NCBI GenBank assembly: GCA_016215105.1
Contig: JACRLJ010000035.1
Span: forward strand, 11,259 to 57,278
DNA length: 46,020 nt
Reading direction: 5' to 3'
DNA from: Candidatus Hydrogenedentota bacterium
Lineage (GTDB): Bacteria; Hydrogenedentota; Hydrogenedentia; Hydrogenedentales; SLHB01
In this document: positions 25,207 to 33,679 of the stretch, one piece after another
Position numbering within the stretch: the first letter of the stretch is position 1
How the letters are laid out: each line of letters opens with the position of its first letter
Position numbers and translations under genes: made by a program
Notes under the pieces: model-generated
Databases searched by the model: none
The model's input: the letters and a program-made list of their open reading frames with translations, nothing else
Told to the model about the DNA's origin: nothing

Positions 25207-27321
25207 ATGCCCGACCCGAAAGCTGGGGCCAAGCCGCCCAAGTCTGCAACTATAGTCAGCGCGGATCATCCGTTGATCATTCTACAAACGTCACCGTATT
25301 TCGAGGAGCCGGCGGAAATGGGACGCGAGGTTGCGCGGGTTTGGAAGGAAGTCCTGCCGGACGATATACGGCTGTATTGTCAGGCACAGGTCGAGATTCG
25401 CATGTCGGACCACGAGAAACGGTACCACTCGTTTCAGCGTCTGTTCGACGAGCTGCAAAAAGCGGAGGTACCGGCCAACTTTCAGTTCGCCGACCCGCAT
25501 GACGTGTATGTGTTCGATCCGATTTATGTGGAGAAGCTGACGCAGGAATACCCGTGTATCAAGAGTTTCACCATTACCGAAATCGGGTACGAGCACTACT
25601 CGACATTCAATGTGCCGCGTTATGCGGTGTCGCAGGAAGCCCGGTACGCGATCGATCATATCGGACCACGCCATTTGCCGCGTCAGACCTCGGTCTGGGG
25701 GCATTGGATTGCTGGCGCGGTGGAACACTGGGGCGTCGAGCCGCAGTCGTGGTGGTTCGAGAACGGGCGGATGATCACACCGGGGGTATTCGGTCAGCGC
25801 GAGCCGGACAACACGCGCATCATGCCGCCGGGGCTGTACCGGGCGATGATACTCATGGGCGCGATGATGGGGGCGACGGTCTATCAATTCGAACCGTTCT
25901 GGGACTTGTTCGACTACGACAATTCGCATTGCTGGCGGGATGTGATCTATCCCACGCTGATGGAGGTCATCAACCGAAAGCTCATTCCGGCGCGCGAAAC
26001 GGTGATGGAAAAGACGAAGGTGGCGTACCAACTCAAGTCCGCGCGGGATATCAACGAGTTTCACGAGAATTTGCGCGATGTGGACCAGATCGGTAACGAG
26101 GGGTTGTTACAGCGGGCGGCGTATGGGGTCTGGGAAAAGTACTTGGAGCATGAACTGATCCCAAACAAGGGTCAGAACTATTTCATACCGCTGCTGCCGC
26201 CGAAAACGCCGGATACGGTGTTGCGGCATTTCGCGCACGTGATCAAGACGGGTGAGTGCGACAGCGTCGCAGGGTATGAGAAGCTATTGGCCAAGTACTA
26301 TCGCGGCGACGGCGAAGGCAATGCCTGCATCATGTCCATGAACGGGTATACCTATGTGATGCAGACGCACGAGAACCTGTACGAGCGTCAAGACTACGCC
26401 GTGGATCTGCCGGCGCCGGTTTGCGGGTTGTCCGGGAGTTGGACGGACAAGGGGCTGAAACTCGAATGGAGCGCCGCCCCTGGCGCCGGCGTCTATCACG
26501 TTCGGAGGCGTAACGGCGGGGAACAGGAAGACCGGCCGGCGACGTTTGCGGAGATTGCCACCAGCCGTGAGGCGCATTACGTCGACACGCACGCGGAACG
26601 CGGCAAGTCGTACACGTACACTGTCACCGCGGACACACGCACGTTAGAACGCAAGAGCGGAACGGTAAACTACCTCGATTACCTCGTGTTCAGCCAGACA
26701 GAGAGCCTGCCCGGAGAGGTAATCACCGTTTCCGGCGACGGTGTTATTCGCGCGCAGCGTGTGGTGGAGCCCGAAGACACGCGGCCCGCAAGTCAGGTGT
26801 GGTATCCGACGTTTGACGGGGCAGAAGGGGAGAACCTAATTCTGGCTAGACAGATCGTGACGCGAATAGATCAGTTCAAGCAGCATTATGACGCGATGGA
26901 TTGGCGCAAGGTCACGGAACTGTATTCGGCGCGCTACCAGGACCCGAACGGATTTCACCGGGAGTACGTGGGCCGGGCGTGGAAGTGGTGGTTCTTTCGG
27001 AACAACATCTGCTGCATGCTGCGCCAGATTCGGTGGTGGGACTTCGGCGAATACGCGAACTCGGGCGTCGTGAGGGTGAAACTGTTCAGCCTGTTCCGGG
27101 CCACGCGGCGTGATGATCAAACCTTTGGCTATCGCTATGACGGCACGGTGCGGGTTCCGCGGCATTTCGACGAGGAAGTGGTCTATTCGTGGGTGTGCGA
27201 GGACGACGGGGCGTGGCGGATCATTCATACCGATCCCGCGATACCGAACTTCGAGGAGATGCTCTGGAACAGCCGCGGCAGCGACCATAAGGGAAAACTG
27301 CGCTTCGGCGTGGATGACTAG
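25207..27321 (+). CDS. Putative GH98-like glycoside hydrolase with FN3-like and NTF2-like domains
   Basis: 704 residues. Residues about 20-300 look like a TIM-barrel glycosidase. FTITEIGYEHYSTFN, QSWWFENGRM and VYQFEPFWDLFDYDN each carry a candidate acidic residue, and the run YPTLMEVINRKLIPARE then KTKVAYQ resembles the GH98 catalytic domain (endo-beta-galactosidases of blood-group or plant glycans). Residues about 415-505 fit a fibronectin-III-like domain and 560-690 an NTF2/SnoaL-like cone (repeated Trp, HTDPAIPNF). No signal peptide is visible, which is odd for GH98; either export uses another route or the enzyme is cytosolic. ATG 25207 follows AAAGGA at 25196-25201. Family assignment is from memory of motifs and needs a profile search. 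Confidence 0.5.
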   Translation: MPDPKAGAKPPKSATIVSADHPLIILQTSPYFEEPAEMGREVARVWKEVLPDDIRLYCQAQVEIRMSDHEKRYHSFQRLFDELQKAEVPANFQFADPHDVYVFDPIYVEKLTQEYPCIKSFTITEIGYEHYSTFNVPRYAVSQEARYAIDHIGPRHLPRQTSVWGHWIAGAVEHWGVEPQSWWFENGRMITPGVFGQREPDNTRIMPPGLYRAMILMGAMMGATVYQFEPFWDLFDYDNSHCWRDVIYPTLMEVINRKLIPARETVMEKTKVAYQLKSARDINEFHENLRDVDQIGNEGLLQRAAYGVWEKYLEHELIPNKGQNYFIPLLPPKTPDTVLRHFAHVIKTGECDSVAGYEKLLAKYYRGDGEGNACIMSMNGYTYVMQTHENLYERQDYAVDLPAPVCGLSGSWTDKGLKLEWSAAPGAGVYHVRRRNGGEQEDRPATFAEIATSREAHYVDTHAERGKSYTYTVTADTRTLERKSGTVNYLDYLVFSQTESLPGEVITVSGDGVIRAQRVVEPEDTRPASQVWYPTFDGAEGENLILARQIVTRIDQFKQHYDAMDWRKVTELYSARYQDPNGFHREYVGRAWKWWFFRNNICCMLRQIRWWDFGEYANSGVVRVKLFSLFRATRRDDQTFGYRYDGTVRVPRHFDEEVVYSWVCEDDGAWRIIHTDPAIPNFEEMLWNSRGSDHKGKLRFGVDD

Positions 27322-27363
27322 CGCAAAACCAACTACAGATTCCTGGTACGCCAGTGCTCCAGA

Positions 27364-28791
27364 TCATCTGCCGTGTGTGCGGTTCCCTGCGCGCCAGACG
27401 ATGTCACCTTGCCAAAAGTTCAACTGACCGCTTTCAGTGTACCCTTGCTGCCCCCCGTCGTCCGCCAGGTCAATTCCGACACTGTAAAGCAGGAAGCTCT
27501 GTCCCGCCGGTCTGTAATGAAGCGGCTGCCCTGTATATGGGTCCAGAGGCACACGGCCGCCAAGGGTCGGCGCGATTGCGTCTAAGGTCGCTGGATAGGT
27601 TCCATGCTGTGTGTGGTACAACTCGAGCGCAAGGCCGACTTGCAGGAGCGCGATAAGCGCTTCGTCACGCGCTTGCATATCAACTGCGCGCGCGAAATTT
27701 GACAGCAGAATACCCGTAAGTAATCGGGTCCCCCTGACACCGCCGGCAATACCTTCGCCGACGATTCGCCCTATCGCAGGCTCCGCTTGGTATGTGGGAA
27801 GATCGGCCACGTCCTGTATGCGGGTCAGGGCTTCGGTGAAGACAGTTTCGTCCATATTCAACAGAGGACGCGCAATCGAAGAACCCATGACCGTTTCAAG
27901 AACTCGGAGCGCCCCAGGATCTGAAACTCCCGAAGTAGGACCAAGAAATCCCAGGAATCCCTCTGCGTTTCCGTCTCTCAATCGGTCAAAGGTATCCAGA
28001 CCACACGCACTCTCACCGGCAAGCGAATCCAAAAAACTCTGATGGGAGTCCATCTGTCCCACAGTCCGGATTACGCGCTCAGCCGATTCAGGAGAAAGCC
28101 TGTCCGCCGGTAGATCGTCCACGACGGACATGAACGCCATTGTTTCCATTTCGATTCGGACGAATTGCGACGCGAAGATGTGTTCGTCCTTGACTACCTT
28201 ACCTAGTTTGAGCTCCGCGAGAATGTCCTCGACGACCTCGCCGTAGTTTCTCTGTTGGGACTTCACCCAGGCGTCAATGCGTAGGAGCTTCGCGCAGTAT
28301 CGCAGTGGTTCAAGGTGAGGCAACTTAATCGCCGATCCTTTTGAATAATCCAGTTCCAGCGCCGGACCACCCAGTTCCGCAAGTCTCCGGATTTCGAGGA
28401 TCACGTCGCGCGACGCTTTGGCTAACTCCCTGGCTTGCGCTTGCTCTTCGGCGTTCCACTCAGTTGGAGGCCTCTTGAGGAATTTGTAGCGCTCGTCTTT
28501 GGCGAAGACCTCCACGTGCCGGAAGAGGTCGGCGAACGCGGCTGCGCTTTCGCTCGGGTCACGCGGCTCGGATTGCGGCAAGCCGGCTGGTTCCGGGCCA
28601 TTTTGCCCCGTGGACAACTGAGACGGAGGGAGATTCTTCAGTTCTTGAGTCAGAACCGCCGGTAGTTTCAATCGCGCGCGGGCCGCGCCTCGCCGCTGTT
28701 CCGTGAGCATCTGAATCACAATCGCCGCAATCACGACCATCACGAACAGACCGGCAAGCCCCATGAAGAATCGTTCGGTGGATACCTTCAT
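27364..28791 (-). CDS. Membrane-anchored protein with C-terminal pseudopilin-like domain, unknown function
   Basis: 475 residues. One N-terminal membrane helix (about 10-28, LAGLFVMVVIAAIVIQML) precedes a long helical, charged region with no recognised domain. The last 90 residues resemble the end of type II secretion G-type pseudopilins: ALELYHTQHGTYPATLDAI, then PLDPYTGQPLHYR and LLYSVGIDLADDGG. The pattern (Tyr-Pro, Asp-Pro-Tyr/Trp-x-G-x-Pro, and a Gly-rich acidic end that binds calcium in GspG) recurs in large families of planctomycete-like secreted proteins that are not pilins. ATG 28791 is chosen because the helix then begins normally; an earlier start at 28836 adds 15 residues rich in Arg/Trp. 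It stands alone, convergent with the GH98-like gene. Confidence 0.65.
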   Translation of the reverse strand: MKVSTERFFMGLAGLFVMVVIAAIVIQMLTEQRRGAARARLKLPAVLTQELKNLPPSQLSTGQNGPEPAGLPQSEPRDPSESAAAFADLFRHVEVFAKDERYKFLKRPPTEWNAEEQAQARELAKASRDVILEIRRLAELGGPALELDYSKGSAIKLPHLEPLRYCAKLLRIDAWVKSQQRNYGEVVEDILAELKLGKVVKDEHIFASQFVRIEMETMAFMSVVDDLPADRLSPESAERVIRTVGQMDSHQSFLDSLAGESACGLDTFDRLRDGNAEGFLGFLGPTSGVSDPGALRVLETVMGSSIARPLLNMDETVFTEALTRIQDVADLPTYQAEPAIGRIVGEGIAGGVRGTRLLTGILLSNFARAVDMQARDEALIALLQVGLALELYHTQHGTYPATLDAIAPTLGGRVPLDPYTGQPLHYRPAGQSFLLYSVGIDLADDGGQQGYTESGQLNFWQGDIVWRAGNRTHGR

Positions 28792-29310
28792 CGTGCGCCA
28801 ACCCCTTTTCGCTCTGCGCCACCACACCGCGCACACACATCACTCGGTGCTCCATATCACGCACAATCCGCGGTTAGCCGATTACTCGAGCGTGATATCT
28901 TGGACGCCTTTGTCAGAAGCTCTGCTACGCAGCGGCGGATGAGGACATCCGCCCTCCCGTTCGCTGTGGCGTGGAGTCCATTTGAGATTCTAACACATGA
29001 TCCCTGGGGAAATGGTAAGGCCCGCCCAGTTTGTCAGAAACGTTGCGCTTCTGCAATCTGTGCGGGCCACCGTCAATATCTTCGTTCGATTACGTTGCTT
29101 GACGTCTTCGGCGCTACCACGGGTTAGCGGTATGCGCCATGGCTCCACTGTTGCGAGGATACGTATCGTTCGCGCTCCGGCGGACGCGGCGAGACGGCGC
29201 GTCTACTTTAGTGTCAGCCTAAGACGCCTGACGAAGCGTTGCGCCGGAACTGCGGCGGCTGAGGACAGCCGCCCTCCCGTTCGCCTTGACGTAAGTCCTG
29301 CTTTGGGATC
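28792..29310. other. Spacer with three hairpin repeats
   Basis: About 520 bp between two minus-strand genes. 28934-28959: stem GGCGGATG/CATCCGCC, loop AGGA, tail CTCCCG. 29183-29206: stem GACGCG/CGCGTC with a 9-nt loop, tail TAC. 29254-29279: stem GGCGGCTG/CAGCCGCC, loop AGGA, tail CTCCCG. The last lies 31 bp beyond the superoxide dismutase stop and could act as its 3' hairpin. No coding sequence is supported. Confidence 0.7.
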
Positions 29311-30051
29311 TTAGCCCTTTGCCGCTTTGTAAAGTTCGGCGACTCTGTCCCAGTTGACGACGTTCCACCAGGCCGCGATGTAGTCCGGGCGGCGGTTTTG
29401 GTAGTGCAGGTAGTAGGCGTGTTCCCAGACGTCGAGCGCGAGAATCGGCGTTAGGCCCTGCGACAGCGGGGAGTCCTGGTTTGCCGTGCTGAGCGCGACG
29501 AGCTTCTTGTCCGCGCCGACGCACAACCACGACCAGCCGCTGCCGAAACGCGTGGCGCCGTTTGCGGAGAACTTCTCTCTGAACGATCCGAAGTCGCCGA
29601 AGGAGGCTTTAATGTCGTCCGCAAGGGCGCCTTTGGGTTCGCCGCCTTTGCCGGGTCCCATGATTTCCCAGAAGAGGGAGTGGTTGGCGTGGCCGCCGGC
29701 GTTGTTGATAAGCGCCTGGCGCTTGGCTTCGGGGGCTTTGCTGATGTTCTTGAGAAGTTCTTCGACGCTCAGAGCGGCGAGGGCGGTTTCGCCTTCGAGG
29801 GCCTTGTTGGCGTTGGTGATATAGGCCTGATGGTGTTTGGAGTGGTGAATCTCCATCGTCTTCGCGTCAATGTGCGGCTCGAGCGCGTTGTACGCGTAGG
29901 GAAGTTTGGGAAGTTCGTATGCCATTTTCGTATCTCCTTCTTTCGGGTTCGCTTTATTCTTCTGATTGGCGGCTTGCGCGAGGGCCACAGACCCGACAGC
30001 CGCGCTTGCAGCACTAACACTTACGGTTCGTAGAAAACTCCGGCGATCCAT
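29311..30051 (-). CDS. sodA: Mn/Fe superoxide dismutase with an in-frame Tat leader and an internal start
   Basis: 246 residues from ATG 30051. Residues 1-25 ([20 protein letters not shown]) form a twin-arginine signal. The enzyme proper starts at M43 ([20 protein letters not shown]), exactly where cytosolic SODs begin. The iron/manganese ligands are all present: His in [12 protein letters not shown], His in [10 protein letters not shown], and Asp and His in [16 protein letters not shown] and ANQDSPL are closer to the Mn than the Fe type. SOD converts superoxide to peroxide and oxygen. The internal ATG (29925) has its own textbook ribosome site (AGGAG at 29938-29934, 8-nt spacing), so exported and cytosolic forms may both be made from one gene. 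Confidence 0.92.
   Translation of the reverse strand: MDRRSFLRTVSVSAASAAVGSVALAQAANQKNKANPKEGDTKMAYELPKLPYAYNALEPHIDAKTMEIHHSKHHQAYITNANKALEGETALAALSVEELLKNISKAPEAKRQALINNAGGHANHSLFWEIMGPGKGGEPKGALADDIKASFGDFGSFREKFSANGATRFGSGWSWLCVGADKKLVALSTANQDSPLSQGLTPILALDVWEHAYYLHYQNRRPDYIAAWWNVVNWDRVAELYKAAKG
29923..29938 (-). promoter_or_regulatory. Internal ribosome binding site and alternative start in sodA
   Basis: On the minus strand AAGGAG, 8 nt, then ATG lies inside the long reading frame, at the junction of Tat leader and SOD domain. Using it yields a leaderless 204-residue SOD. Confidence 0.7.
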
Positions 30052-30526
30052 AGGTCTTCTTCATCCTTCTGGTTAGGGAACGGAGGTCCGAATCGGCCAC
30101 CTCCTACGATTCCACCCGGAATACACTCCTACGTAACACGTGTTTCGCAACATTCATTCCGGGTGGTGGTTACCGTAGTCCCTGGTCCCTAGTATATTGA
30201 GTCATGCGGACTGAGTCTTGTGCTTGGACGCGAATGCCGCGAAAAGCAGGGACAGACACGCTTTTCAAACTGCCGAAAAGCGAGTCAGTCCCCGTTTTTC
30301 GCTTGAGCTCCGTGCTCATTTTGATTCCAGGTGGTGGTCACCGTAGTCCCTCGACAAGACGCCTGCCGCGTTTGTTCGCGGGCTCAGTATAGCCCCGGAT
30401 GTGTACGTGTTCAACGCAGGATCATGCCGCATGTTTGATCCGTGCTGGCGGTGTTAGTAGACTTCTTCGCCGTGCGAAGGCGCCGGTCCCGGCCAACTGC
30501 GAAATTCAAGCCAGAAAGAGGAAACC
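30052..30526. repeat. Spacer with a direct-repeat pair and two imperfect palindromes
   Basis: 30156-30183 and 30324-30351 are direct repeats matching at 26 of 28 bases (ATTCC, GGTGGTGGT, CCGTAGTCCCT). The start of the first copy also pairs with CCACCCGGAAT at about 30112-30122. Between them, 30240-30266 and 30274-30300 form an imperfect inverted repeat of about 27 bp ending in a T-run. The unit looks like a small non-coding repeated element. No gene is present in the 475 bp. Confidence 0.6.
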
Positions 30527-30826
30527 ATGCCCGAATTGACGAAAGTAGCGCAGATAAAAGACATCCCCGTTGGCGAATCCATTGCAGTTCAGTGCGGACG
30601 CGAGCGGGTCGCAATCTTCAATATCGACGGCAACTACTACGCCGTGAGCGATATGTGCCCGCACGCGGGAGGACCGCTCTCACAAGGCTACGTGAAGGGC
30701 ACGCGGGTGAGCTGTCCGTGGCATGGGTGGCAATTTGATCTCTGTCCTGTGGACGAGAACCCGAACGACGGGGTTTGCCGTTTTCCGATCCATATCCAGG
30801 GTGAGGATATTCTGGTCGAGATTTAG
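30527..30826 (+). CDS. Small Rieske [2Fe-2S] ferredoxin-like protein
   Basis: 99 residues, a stand-alone Rieske domain. The cluster ligands are C-x-H in MCPHAGGPLSQG and C-x-x-H in SCPWHGWQFDL. Proteins of this size (NirD, BphF-like) pass electrons to a reductase or oxygenase or are small subunits. The partner is not encoded next to it; the following gene is an unrelated radical SAM enzyme. AGAGGAA about 9 nt before ATG 30527 is a good ribosome site. Confidence 0.93.
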   Translation: MPELTKVAQIKDIPVGESIAVQCGRERVAIFNIDGNYYAVSDMCPHAGGPLSQGYVKGTRVSCPWHGWQFDLCPVDENPNDGVCRFPIHIQGEDILVEI

Positions 30827-30858
30827 CTGTGATCGCGCGCGGGCAGGTCTTGGGTTTC

Positions 30859-30867
30859 TGATATAAT
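30859..30867 (+). promoter_or_regulatory. Extended -10 promoter element before amrS
   Basis: TG-A-TATAAT is a perfect extended -10, 31 nt before the amrS start codon. No good -35 is seen, which is acceptable for extended -10 promoters. It implies amrS can be transcribed apart from the Rieske gene. Confidence 0.55.
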
Positions 30868-30898
30868 TGATCAGTAGCTCAAGGCAGAGGGATGCGCG

Positions 30899-32020
30899 AT
30901 GACTACGGTAACGACTCTCAGAGAACTTCTCGCCGAACATACGATCGCGGCCGCTCCGGAACTGGTCCGTCGCGAGGACGGAGGGGTGATTCGGTGTTTG
31001 GCTTGCGGCCATCGGTGCCGGATTGGCGAGGGTAAGGCGGGCATCTGCAAGGTGCGGTTCAATTCGGGCGGCGAACTGCGAGTGCCGGGCGGGTACGTGG
31101 CCGGAGTGCAGGTCGATCCCATCGAGAAGAAGCCGTTCTTCCACGCGTTTCCGGGGCGGGAGGCGCTGTCGTTCGGGATGCTCGGCTGCGATTTCCATTG
31201 CGGATACTGCCAGAACTGGGTCAGCAGCCAGGTCCTGCGCGATGACCAAGCCGTGACGTATCCGCGCTTTTGCGACGCCGATACGCTGGTGTCGCTGGCG
31301 CTCGAACAGAACGCGCCGGTAGTGGTGAGCACGTACAACGAGCCGCTGATTACGTCGGACTGGGCGGTCAAAGTGTTCGATAGAGCCATTGCCAAGGGGT
31401 TGGTGTGCGGCTACGTGAGCAACGGTAACGGCACGCCGGAAGTCATCGAGTTCATCAAACCGTTTGTCCGCCTGTACAAGGTCGATCTGAAGAGTTTCAA
31501 CGAGAAGAACTACCACAAGCTGGGCGGGGTGCTCGGCAACGTGCTTGCGACGATTGAGCGGCTCAAAGCGATGGGGTTCTGGGTCGAAATCGTGACGCTG
31601 ACGGTGCCGGGCTTCAACGACAGTGATGAAGAGCTCGGGCAGATGGCCAGGTTCATCGCGGGCGTATCGCCGGACATCCCGTGGCACGTGACGGCGTTTC
31701 ATCCGGACTATAAGATGACCGAGCCGCCACGAACGACGGTGGAGACGCTGTTTCGTGCGTACGACATCGGCAAGGCGGCGGGGTTGCGGTACATCTATCC
31801 GGGCAATCTGCCGGGGCAGGTGGGGGATAAGGAGAACACGTACTGCTCGGGCTGCGGGGAGTTGCTGATCGAGCGCTATGGCTTCTACGTGAAACGGAAT
31901 CGCATGCGCGGGGATAATTGCCCGGAGTGCGGCGTGATTGTGCCGGGGGTTTGGGAGGAGCGTGCGCCGGTGGAGAGTATGGGGACGGGGATTCCGCGCG
32001 GGGTGCGGTTGGGGCGGTGA
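30899..32020 (+). CDS. amrS: AmmeMemoRadiSam-system radical SAM enzyme
   Basis: 373 residues. The radical SAM cluster motif is GCDFHCGYCQNW (C-x3-C-x2-C). It follows an N-terminal Cys set (RCLACGHRCRIGEGKAGIC) and the PIEKKPFFHAFPG segment typical of the PflA-like AmrS group. The C-terminus has a second Cys set (YCSGCGELL and CPECG), a zinc-ribbon-like end also seen in the family. AmrS normally works with AMMECR1 and Memo proteins, in a pathway whose chemistry I do not know to be settled; neither partner is encoded in this window. GAGGGA 5-10 nt upstream supports ATG 30899. Confidence 0.9.
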   Translation: MTTVTTLRELLAEHTIAAAPELVRREDGGVIRCLACGHRCRIGEGKAGICKVRFNSGGELRVPGGYVAGVQVDPIEKKPFFHAFPGREALSFGMLGCDFHCGYCQNWVSSQVLRDDQAVTYPRFCDADTLVSLALEQNAPVVVSTYNEPLITSDWAVKVFDRAIAKGLVCGYVSNGNGTPEVIEFIKPFVRLYKVDLKSFNEKNYHKLGGVLGNVLATIERLKAMGFWVEIVTLTVPGFNDSDEELGQMARFIAGVSPDIPWHVTAFHPDYKMTEPPRTTVETLFRAYDIGKAAGLRYIYPGNLPGQVGDKENTYCSGCGELLIERYGFYVKRNRMRGDNCPECGVIVPGVWEERAPVESMGTGIPRGVRLGR

Positions 32021-32072
32021 CGCGAGTAGGTGTAATTTGAAAGGCTGTTTAACCTAGCCAAGGGAGGCAAAC

Positions 32073-33035
32073 GTGGTCATTTCTATGTTGTTAGCAGTCG
32101 CTCTATCGGCACGGTCGACTGATCGCGCGGACCAACAGCCGCTGGTGATCGGCGTCGTGCTACACACTGGCATTTGGAAAACTGACTTTGGACTGCCCGG
32201 CGCCACTGGCGAAACGTACGAGGACTTTGTCCTGTTTCCGTTGGCAGTTAGCGAAAAGAAGACGCTGAAGCCGTTCTTCCCTTCGGGGGAATGGGACCAG
32301 AACTTGTCCAAAATGGCGGATGTCGAGGCATTTCTTTCGGACCGAACGACAAGTATCGTGAATCGAATGCTCTATGGGGTGGGTGATAAGGGACGCGTCT
32401 TCTGTCCGCAGAACCTGGTGCGGTGTTGTGGGTCGCTGGGAACGAGTGTCTACGGGTATCGCGGTAGATGGAACGACGGCGCCACTCCGAATCGGCCGAC
32501 GATAGTCAGTACCAGGCCCATACGATCCCTCGTCACAACGGGTAAGACAGATACTGGAGGAGTCTTGGCATTGTCGGCCGAGGCAATCCGAAAGATGGAA
32601 CCTGGATACAAGGACACGTACCTGGCCAAAGACTATGGGTTCGATCCCACTCTGGAAGGCGCCCCAACGCAAACGCTGTCTCAGAATCTTCGCGCTATCC
32701 GAGGGAAACGCGCAAGATGGATAGAGATCACGAAACCGTACAAGAGAAAGCCTGACGCAGAATGTACATTTAGCGCCCTGTATCAAGGCCTTTTTTGCAG
32801 GAATCGCGCCGGGTGGTCACCGTACTGGGAACAGGCCATATTGCTACAGAACGACGGACCGCTTTATGAGGAACGCTATACCCTTCTCGGGGCTTGCGAC
32901 GCAAACAACGATAACACGCCTGAGTTTGTATTCCAGACGAACACTTGCGAGTCCTCTTCGTTGGTGATCAAAGAACTTCGTGACGGAAAGCTAGTGGAGT
33001 TGGCGAGTCTGTACGGGCCGTTTTGGTGGGACTGA
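32073..33035 (+). CDS. Secreted protein of unknown function
   Basis: 320 residues. GTG 32073 has an excellent AGGGAGG ribosome site at 32061-32066; an ATG at 32085 is second choice. The N-terminus (VISMLLAVALSARS) is a short signal peptide. The rest has no family I recognise. Seven or more cysteines (for example FCPQNLVRCCG, LFCRNRAG, GACDANND, NTCESSS) could form disulfides. Near the end ACDANNDNTPEFVFQTN resembles a calcium-binding D-x-N-x-D loop of integrin-like repeats. Base composition is a little lower in GC than neighbouring genes, possibly reflecting a later arrival. It is close to amrS (52 nt) but no functional link is evident. Confidence 0.65.
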   Translation: MVISMLLAVALSARSTDRADQQPLVIGVVLHTGIWKTDFGLPGATGETYEDFVLFPLAVSEKKTLKPFFPSGEWDQNLSKMADVEAFLSDRTTSIVNRMLYGVGDKGRVFCPQNLVRCCGSLGTSVYGYRGRWNDGATPNRPTIVSTRPIRSLVTTGKTDTGGVLALSAEAIRKMEPGYKDTYLAKDYGFDPTLEGAPTQTLSQNLRAIRGKRARWIEITKPYKRKPDAECTFSALYQGLFCRNRAGWSPYWEQAILLQNDGPLYEERYTLLGACDANNDNTPEFVFQTNTCESSSLVIKELRDGKLVELASLYGPFWWD

Positions 33036-33146
33036 GGGGCTTACCTCGTCCCGATGTTGTTACGTCCGTATTCCTTCTTTCGTGAATAGTGATTCTTCAC
33101 GCCTAGACGAATCGCAGTGGAATTTCGTAGTTTATGCGCCCCGACC

Positions 33147-33172
33147 GGCGGATGAGGACATCCGCCCTCCCG
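33147..33172 (+). repeat. Hairpin repeat (stem-AGGA-stem-CTCCCG)
   Basis: Stem GGCGGATG/CATCCGCC, loop AGGA, tail CTCCCG; identical in this core to the copy at 28934-28959. Confidence 0.8.
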
Positions 33173-33302
33173 GCCATGGAGCCTCTGTATGGTGTCCTCT
33201 TTCTCAAACAGATCCGTACCGCGGTTCTCGGCTCAGAATGACAGGTTAGTAGTCGTGAGTGAAATTGTCTTGAGTCTGTATCCTGCCTTGGTGGCCTTTA
33301 TC

Positions 33303-33600
33303 GCCCCGATAAGGTGATCGTAATTGGAGACGGTACGAGCGCCCGGGCGACGCGGCGAGACGGCGCGTCTACTTTTCGGAGCAAGCTTCCCCATAGTTTC
33401 GGCGGTCTTGCGCCCCGATGAGGCGATGGTGATTGGAGACGGTACGTACTCCCGGACGGCGCGGCGAGACGGCGCGCCTACTCTTTAGAGCAAGCTTCCT
33501 CACTGTTTCGGGGGTGTTGCGCCCCGATTGGGTGGTGGTGATTGGAGACGGTAAGTGCGGCCGGGCGGCACGGCGAGGCCCCGCGCCTACATTTTCCAAT
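33303..33600. repeat. Tandem repeat, period 109 bp, about 2.7 copies
   Basis: Copies start at 33303, 33412 and 33521, each with GCCCCGAT at the start and ATTGGAGACGGTA 20 bases on, so the period is exactly 109 twice. Each unit contains a G+C hairpin followed by TAC (33349-33372, 33458-33481, 33567-33590). The first and second stems differ by a paired change (GACGCG/CGCGTC versus GGCGCG/CGCGCC). The hairpin alone also occurs at 29183-29206. The array ends 80 bp before the sulfatase start. It is not CRISPR: units adjoin without unique spacers. Confidence 0.85.
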
Positions 33601-33679
33601 CACGCTGGTGTGTCGCGGTGACATGGGACGCGGGAATCGGGTAGTCTACGTCGCTTGTAACTGCGACGGAGGCTTGAGC

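Noticed and set aside
29311-29925. Leaderless SOD as the only product
   Set aside because: The upstream in-frame twin-arginine leader is too good to be chance, so both starts are kept.
30527-32020. Functional operon of Rieske protein and AmrS
   Set aside because: An extended -10 lies between them and no known pathway joins the two; co-occurrence only.
33303-33600. CRISPR array
   Set aside because: The units are contiguous 109-bp copies with no unique spacers and no cas gene nearby.
33542-33679. 46-codon extension of the sulfatase
   Set aside because: Encoded by the tandem repeat; GTG 33680 has a proper ribosome site and family-like N-terminus.
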